The notes under the pieces are model-generated. The model saw nothing but the letters and a program-made list of their open reading frames with translations, did no database searches and was not told the DNA's origin. 52,087 nucleotides of DNA from Acidobacteriota bacterium (lineage in GTDB: Bacteria > Acidobacteriota > Terriglobia > Bryobacterales > Bryobacteraceae): contig JAPKYZ010000010.1 of the NCBI GenBank assembly GCA_026394055.1, positions 1-52,087 on the forward strand, in the 5' to 3' direction. The first letter of the stretch is position 1. Each line of letters begins with the position of its first letter. This document shows, piece after piece, positions 47,803 through 52,087 of the stretch. Made by a program: the position numbers and the translations under genes.

Positions 47803-48588
47803 ATGTCTGTCTTGGAAAACGTGGCCGTTCTGGCTGCGAGTTCGATTCCCACTACCGAGTTTGCGGCCCGCATGGCTACCGAAGCGATTCCGGTGAACGC
47901 CAACTTCTCTTACCACTTTCTGGATTCAACCCCCAGCGAGGATGACCTGAAGGAGCTGGTGGTAGAACCGGTCACCGGCCTGCCGCCGCGCATTCTGGAG
48001 CTGCTGCCGCCGGTGCAGATGCTGTTTGTGCCGTTTCTGGAGCTTCAGACCGCGAAGCATTCCGGCAGCCGCACCAATGGGCGGCGGGGAACCGAAGTGA
48101 TCACCAACCGGCGCCCGGCGAAACCGCTGACGCACACGCGGGTGACGCAGGAGGCGGGCGAAGCGCTGCTGTTCTCCCTGGATGAGCGCGACACGGGCGA
48201 GTGCCACTACCGCTTCTTCCAAGGGATCGCGACCATGGTGGCGGAACGGTGGCCGGATGAGCTGGAAAAGAGCTACGTGGGCTTGATCCGGCAGGAGCTG
48301 CGCGCCAACGTGCATGGCGAAGTGGACGAAGCCAGCTGGGAAAAGAAGATCGCCCTGGTGGAACGCTCCGCCGCGCACGGTACGACGAAGGCGCTCCGGG
48401 AGTACGCGCGGCAATCGTTTATCGATACGCTGACGCTGTACTTGCACGGCATCTGCTGTGACCTTGATGTCGACACCGGCCCCCGGCAGTTGGCCAGCCG
48501 GCATCTGCGGAAGCGCCTGGATATGCTGGCCGCGGCGTTTCCCCCGCCCAAGGGGTATGCAGTGTTTCCGGAAGACTTGAAGAGCTAG
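47803..48588 (+). CDS. Protein of unknown function
   Basis: 261 residues from the ATG at 47803, which has GGAGG 7 nt upstream. No signal peptide or membrane helix is evident. The sequence is mixed helical, with SRTNGRRGTEVITNRRPAKPLTHTRVTQEAGEALLFSLDERDTGECHYRFFQGIATMVAERW in the middle and a helical C-terminus (SFIDTLTLYLHGICCDLDVDTGPRQLASRHLRKRLDMLAA). The adjacent Cys pair in GICCD is notable. I do not recognise a domain. It faces a small membrane-protein gene. Confidence 0.7.
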   Translation: MSVLENVAVLAASSIPTTEFAARMATEAIPVNANFSYHFLDSTPSEDDLKELVVEPVTGLPPRILELLPPVQMLFVPFLELQTAKHSGSRTNGRRGTEVITNRRPAKPLTHTRVTQEAGEALLFSLDERDTGECHYRFFQGIATMVAERWPDELEKSYVGLIRQELRANVHGEVDEASWEKKIALVERSAAHGTTKALREYARQSFIDTLTLYLHGICCDLDVDTGPRQLASRHLRKRLDMLAAAFPPPKGYAVFPEDLKS

Positions 48589-48664
48589 CGCTGGCACTTT
48601 TTCCAGGCCCTGACCGGGCCACCTCTCTAAATCGGAGAAGGCCGGATCGCACGTTGGTGGTGAC

Positions 48665-49072
48665 CTAGGCGTCCTTGCGGGCCGCAATCTTGGCGCGGTA
48701 CAGGAGCCAGGCCAAAATCCCGCCAGCGCCAATGTCGTAGGACATGCAGAAAGCGGGCCAATATTCGGGCACCCCGGCATTATCCACCAAGCCGCCGTGG
48801 AAGATGTCGAATACGCCGTGGCCCACCAGCGCCGCGGCGACCCACCAGAGGTTTCGCTTAAACCCCACGACGGCAACCACCACAAACCCGGCCATCACGC
48901 CCAATTCAACCAGCAGCGCGTGAGTGGTTCCGCCCATGACGGCAAACAGGACGTAGTAGGAAGCAACCACGATCACCACCGTTGCGTAGAAGGCGCGATC
49001 GCGATCCAAGCCCACTAACCTGGCAAATATCGACACCACGACCGACAGCAGGCTTCCGACTCCGTATCCCAT
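48665..49072 (-). CDS. Small four-helix membrane protein
   Basis: 135 residues from the ATG at 49072, preceded by AAGGA 6 nt upstream. Four hydrophobic segments: LLSVVVSIFARLVG, YATVVIVVASYYVLFAVMGG, ALLVELGVMAGFVVVAVVGF and IGAGGILAWLLYRA, with polar residues (HGVFDIFHGGLVDNAGVPEYWPAFCMSYDIG) between helices 3 and 4. I recall similar unnamed inner-membrane proteins. Function unknown. A 17-bp tandem array begins 76 bp upstream of the start, so the repeats may affect its promoter. Confidence 0.75.
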   Translation of the reverse strand: MGYGVGSLLSVVVSIFARLVGLDRDRAFYATVVIVVASYYVLFAVMGGTTHALLVELGVMAGFVVVAVVGFKRNLWWVAAALVGHGVFDIFHGGLVDNAGVPEYWPAFCMSYDIGAGGILAWLLYRAKIAARKDA

Positions 49073-49148
49073 GGCTATCCTTTCCTTCTCAATGGCTGAG
49101 GCACTCTTTGCAGACTCGCATCGAAGTGTCCGTTGCTTAACAGCGTCA

Positions 49149-49250
49149 TTGGTTTCACAGCGCCCTTGGTTTCGCAGTGTCCTTGGTTTCACAGCGCCCT
49201 TGGTCTCACAGTGTCCTTGGTCTCACAGTGTCCTTGGTGTCACAGTGACG
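49149..49250. repeat. Six tandem 17-bp units (minisatellite)
   Basis: Six exact-length units with consensus TTGGTYTCACAGYGYCC occupy 102 bp. Units 1 and 3 are identical (CACAGCGCCC type); units 2, 4 and 5 are of the CAGTGTCC type, so a two-unit block seems to have been copied. A decayed unit precedes the array. The 17-bp period is not a multiple of three, so it is not a protein repeat. There are no spacers, so it is not a CRISPR. Confidence 0.9.
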
Positions 49251-49789
49251 CCGGGTGCTGGCTCCGGTCCGGCTATTGGACCGGATTCGAGAGTACACCA
49301 CGCGGGATGGTAGCACCGCTCACGAGCGCTTGCAATTGCGGGCCGGGCCGTGTCCGCCGCGGGCTCTTCACGAGTTTGCCGAAGCCGGTAGTACTCTCCT
49401 CGGGAGATACCCGCATTGGGTGTACGCTCGCAAAAACGAAATCCGCCTGCCGGCGTGCGCTTGATTTCGCGCAAGTGGCTCTGTTTGTTAAGGATGCGGA
49501 CATGGAGGTCCAACCGGAGGAACGGCGGGTCGCACAGCAAAGTACTAGGTTTTCCGGGCGGCGGGCGGGGCGGCGGCTAAGCGATAGAGAGGCGGTGAGA
49601 TCGGGGTGGGGCTAGGTGGTGATCTATCGTCAGTGACGGGTCTGAGTGACAATACAGCTGGGCTACGGGTGCCGGACACGAGACAACATGCCTTACTGAC
49701 TGGCTTATCTGCGGCGCAAGCCGTGCTCCAGGGCTCGGCTGGGCTAAGGAATCGAAACCCCGCTTAGGGTTACCACGTCGCATCAAGGC
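49251..49789. other. 540-bp stretch with no supported gene
   Basis: Only short overlapping frames without domains, ribosome binding sites or coding-like third positions. No tRNA-like fold or strong terminator was seen. The promoter of the outer membrane protein gene at 49790 should lie near its right end. Confidence 0.45.
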
Positions 49790-50872
49790 ATGCCAATTAT
49801 CAATGCGCGCCACATACTAGTCGCTCTGATCTTCTGTGCGAGTGCCTATGGTCAACGCGTCCGCGTTGGAGTTGTTGGCGGTGGTGATTGGAGTCGCGAT
49901 TTTGCCGAGCGATTCTTTTCAGCTTCTGCGACGGGGGCGGGCTATGAGCAGACCTCCAATGTTGCGGGCTACACAATCGGACCTTCGATAGAGGTTCAAC
50001 TCACCAGACGGCTGGCTTTCGAGGTTGATGCCCTCTTCAAGCCGCTGCGTTTCACAGAGTCGACGGTTCTTCTCGATGGATCCCGTCGCAGCGTGTCGCC
50101 GGCGACGGTTGTCACGTGGCAGTTTCCGTTGCTGATGAAGTACCAGCTGACCGATTCGCGTGTTTCGCCCTTCATCATCGGAGGCCCGTCATTGCGCACT
50201 GCGGGAAACCTGAATAGTACGAAGCCATCGTCCGCAGGCGTGACTGCAGGTGCGGGTGTGACCGTACCGTGGGGGCCGCTACGATTCGAACCGTCGCTGA
50301 GATACACCCGCTGGAATGCCGATCCCGCAGGACCGGGGGCAAAGACGCGTCCCGATCAGATGGAGTTTCTGCTGGGCGTCGCAACAGGAGGTACTGCTTC
50401 GAACTGGAAACCCTTGCATACGAGAGTCAGTCTAGGCGCGGTCTTTGGGGCGAGTTTCACTGATCGGCTTAGACTATCCGGCTCGGAGAGGCGGTTTGCC
50501 GGTGGGCCGCAAGTGGATTTTAAGACCAGTGAGCAGCTGTCGATTCAATTCAATGCGATCTATAGCCCGATTGGAACTGCCAATGTTACCTGGGAGTTTC
50601 CCGTGTTGTTGCGATACAGACTCCCAAGTGCCGCATCCTGGCGGGTGAGGCCTATCGTCGAGTTGGGCCCTACCTTTCGTACGCCACAGGAGATGAATGG
50701 TTCAAGTCTGGGCCGCTTTGGCGTTGCGGCTGGAGGAGGGGTTGAATGGCTGGCTGGGCCAGTTCGCCTCGGTTCTGTGCTGAGGTATTCGCATTGGGCA
50801 CCGGAATCGAACCCTGTGCGGAGCCTTGTACGCCGTAATCAAGTCCAGCTTCTGTTTGGGGTTTCTTTTTAG
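49790..50872 (+). CDS. Outer membrane beta-barrel protein with internal duplication
   Basis: 360 residues. A signal peptide (1-21, ending SAYGQ) is followed by alternating amphipathic strands, and the last residue is Phe (LLFGVSF), the outer membrane insertion signature. The two halves are homologous: VTWQFPLLMKYQL/VTWEFPVLLRYRL, PFIIGGPSLRT/PIVELGPTFRT, GVTAGAGVTVPWGPLRFEPSLRYTRW/GVAAGGGVEWLAGPVRLGSVLRYSHW and RPDQMEFLLGV/RRNQVQLLFGV. This suggests fusion of two eight-stranded units into one larger barrel or two tandem barrels. Third positions are less GC-rich than in the housekeeping genes. Function unknown. Confidence 0.82.
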   Translation: MPIINARHILVALIFCASAYGQRVRVGVVGGGDWSRDFAERFFSASATGAGYEQTSNVAGYTIGPSIEVQLTRRLAFEVDALFKPLRFTESTVLLDGSRRSVSPATVVTWQFPLLMKYQLTDSRVSPFIIGGPSLRTAGNLNSTKPSSAGVTAGAGVTVPWGPLRFEPSLRYTRWNADPAGPGAKTRPDQMEFLLGVATGGTASNWKPLHTRVSLGAVFGASFTDRLRLSGSERRFAGGPQVDFKTSEQLSIQFNAIYSPIGTANVTWEFPVLLRYRLPSAASWRVRPIVELGPTFRTPQEMNGSSLGRFGVAAGGGVEWLAGPVRLGSVLRYSHWAPESNPVRSLVRRNQVQLLFGVSF

Positions 50873-50961
50873 CCACCCTTCCTTGGCCTGAGCTCACATC
50901 CCAACCGGGACTTGAGGTTATCCCGAAAGGCGCCCGCCCATTTCCAAACGGCGCTTCATCC

Positions 50962-50983
50962 GGCCCCGCTGCCGGGCGGGGCC
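50962..50983. terminator. Strong GC hairpin between convergent genes
   Basis: GGCCCCGC (50962-50969) and GCGGGGCC (50976-50983) form a perfect 8-bp stem with a 6-nt loop, 90 bp after the barrel gene and 78 bp from the end of the PEP-CTERM gene. No T-run follows, so intrinsic termination is uncertain. Confidence 0.4.
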
Positions 50984-51061
50984 ACAACTCCGGGATAGAC
51001 TCCTCGACCACCGGGCCACGGATTACGCGCCAGTTCGTCCTTATGGGTACGGGCCTGTTGA

Positions 51062-51766
51062 TCAACGATGTCTGGCTCCTCCTTTCGCGATCAAGAGTAC
51101 TGAAACCACCACCATCGCAAGCGTACTTGGTTCGGGCACAGATGTATACTGATACTCGATAAAAGCCCTCGTTACGGTGTTGGCGGCGAAATTGAAGTCG
51201 ACGGTACCGGCGGACGTGAAAGTGTCCTGACGAAATCTCATCGTAAGGGGCGCGACGACAGAGCCAACCCCAACAAACGTTGACAAGTAGTTGGATGGCA
51301 TCGATCCGATCGGTGAAGTGATGCTCTGCCTTGCTCCAGACCTAGGCAGCGTGAAGGAGTAGCCGCGATTCCCAGCCGCCACTGTCTCGGTTTCATTCAT
51401 AAAACTATATGGGATCGTCGCTTGGACCGGCGTGCCGGATCCACCCGGCGTTAGAGTGTAGAGAATCTCTAGATTGGCGTTGACCCCTGTGGGGGACGAG
51501 CGGCGTGTCCGTAACGCTCCCGTTACGCTCCCAAGCGCCTGGCCTGTGAACCAGACCTTCGCCGAATCGAGAATGCCGAGAGACGCGTCGAACTTCGGCA
51601 GCAGTAGGTTGACGGTTCGCACATCGGTCACCGTGCTTCCTGCCGAAGTTGTGCGGCTCGGAAACAGATACGATAACGAAGGCGTGTCGACGAAATGTGT
51701 GATGGTCGCTGCAGTTGAAGGAAGCGCTGTCATTAAGTAGACAGCACAAACGATGATTAACTTCAT
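51062..51766 (-). CDS. PEP-CTERM anchored surface protein
   Basis: 234 residues from the ATG at 51766, set by a near-perfect AAGGAGG. Signal peptide MKLIIVCAVYLMTALPSTAA, then a beta-rich domain that looks like the choice-of-anchor type E region (NLLLPKFDASLGILDSAKVWFTG, with a final FIEYQYT strand). The C-terminus VPEPSTLAMVVVSVLLIAKGGARHR is a classic PEP-CTERM sorting signal: motif, hydrophobic helix and basic end. Exosortase would cut here, and such proteins are linked to exopolysaccharide and biofilm. No exosortase gene is in the window. Confidence 0.9.
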   Translation of the reverse strand: MKLIIVCAVYLMTALPSTAATITHFVDTPSLSYLFPSRTTSAGSTVTDVRTVNLLLPKFDASLGILDSAKVWFTGQALGSVTGALRTRRSSPTGVNANLEILYTLTPGGSGTPVQATIPYSFMNETETVAAGNRGYSFTLPRSGARQSITSPIGSMPSNYLSTFVGVGSVVAPLTMRFRQDTFTSAGTVDFNFAANTVTRAFIEYQYTSVPEPSTLAMVVVSVLLIAKGGARHR

Positions 51767-51830
51767 AGAACTACCTCCTTGGTAGAATCGGGACTTTCTG
51801 TAATAGTTCATCAGTCACTAAAGGCTAGTG

Positions 51831-51848
51831 AGTGGGGCCAACCCCACT
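51831..51848. repeat. 7-bp hairpin upstream of the PEP-CTERM gene
   Basis: AGTGGGG-CCAA-CCCCACT is a perfect 18-bp palindromic hairpin, 65 bp upstream of the PEP-CTERM start. It could be an operator, a 5' mRNA structure, or a boundary feature near the insertion sequence. Confidence 0.45.
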
Positions 51849-51950
51849 TGGAGTGCCGGTAGCTGAAGAGATACTCAACCGGAGTTGGCGGTTCCGACGA
51901 GCACGAATCTCACCGACACAGCCGATTTGTTCACGCGAAACAACGGCTAG

Positions 51951-52087
51951 CAGGCTGCGGAAAAACTCGCTGAAACAGGTTACGCCGGAAATGTTTTGAG
52001 CGTCTCTTGTGTATGCGCGGAAACGACCATCAGCAGGCCGACATGTACAGCTACCTCTCGCCCGAGGAGAGGGTTCGGGCCAACCAC
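51951..52087 (+). mobile_element. Insertion sequence, left end (cut by window edge)
   Basis: The left terminal repeat CAGGCTGCGGAAAAACTCGC begins at 51951, right after CTAG. The transposase start follows 62 bp later. The first 15 bp equal the ends of the MITE at 7849-7979. The start of the encoded protein looks like IS1182-type transposases. The right end lies outside the window. Confidence 0.8.
52013..52087 (+). CDS. Transposase, N-terminal fragment (IS1182-like)
   Basis: Only 25 codons before the window ends. The residues MRGNDHQQADMYSYLSPEER, followed by VRANH, resemble the conserved start of IS1182-family transposases (MRG-x-D/E ... M-x-SY-x-SPEERV ... NHPLR). Together with the inverted repeat 62 bp upstream this identifies an insertion sequence. 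Whether the gene is intact cannot be seen. Confidence 0.75.
   Translation, partial: MRGNDHQQADMYSYLSPEERVRANH

Noticed and set aside
49149..49250. Tandem 17-bp repeats as a CRISPR array
   Set aside because: Units are directly adjacent with no spacers, and no cas genes are nearby.

Overview
The window is about 52 kb of GC-rich bacterial chromosome. The best fit is the acidobacterial order Bryobacterales (relatives of Candidatus Solibacter and Paludibaculum). This rests on a PadR regulator paired with an orphan FtsX-type permease of the acidobacterial duplicated class, many lone exported hydrolases, DUF433/DUF5615 toxin-antitoxin pairs, lpxB (so a Gram-negative envelope) and a PEP-CTERM protein. 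No marker gene fixes the species. I found no rRNA, tRNA or CRISPR.

Layout. 0.3-6.0 kb (minus strand): an M16 peptidase, a TPM protein, a nucleotidyltransferase-like protein and LemA run as an overlapping block, followed by a UPF0175/DUF3368 toxin-antitoxin pair and an aldehyde dehydrogenase. 6.1-7.7 kb: a Fur/PerR-type repressor with ahpC and ahpD, a peroxide-defence operon. 7.7-8.1 kb: hairpins and a 131-bp MITE-like element. 8.1-9.65 kb: a polytopic membrane protein. 9.9-17 kb: a quinohemoprotein amine dehydrogenase operon, qhpA-D-C-B-F-E. It encodes the three subunits, the radical SAM cross-linking enzyme, the exporter and the leader protease, but qhpG is absent. 17-22 kb: exported proteins of unknown role, an esterase-like protein and a phosphomannomutase. 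22.2-23.4 kb: an adenylate cyclase-like protein of the anthrax edema factor/ExoY class, the most surprising gene here. 23.4-27 kb: an RlmI-like methyltransferase, and a STAS protein divergent from a purine/uracil permease with a GHKL-like tail. 27.2-33.9 kb: an exported PLP enzyme, a beta-lactamase-fold hydrolase, a YncE-phosphoesterase fusion and NAD synthase. 33.9-36.2 kb: a permuted papain-like protein with a small partner, a divergent paralogue of that partner, and an alkyltransferase-like protein. 36.4-41.6 kb: moaA, nadA, an M1-like pseudopeptidase and lpxB. 41.6-47.7 kb: an accessory islet with four toxin-antitoxin modules, a DUF5677 protein and the PadR/permease pair. 47.8-52 kb: unknown genes, a 17-bp minisatellite, a duplicated beta-barrel protein, a PEP-CTERM protein and the start of an insertion sequence cut by the window edge.

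Links between parts. The insertion sequence at the right edge has the same terminal repeat as the MITE at 7.85 kb. A family of AGCCCC...GGGGCT palindromes occurs as inverted pairs inside the qhp operon and before moaA. Three regulatory or toxin-antitoxin genes have a -10 box exactly 6 nt before the start codon, which implies leaderless mRNAs. The toxin-antitoxin islet is bracketed by a 92-bp duplication of the 5' end of lpxB. All functions are read from motifs and remembered families. No database search was possible.
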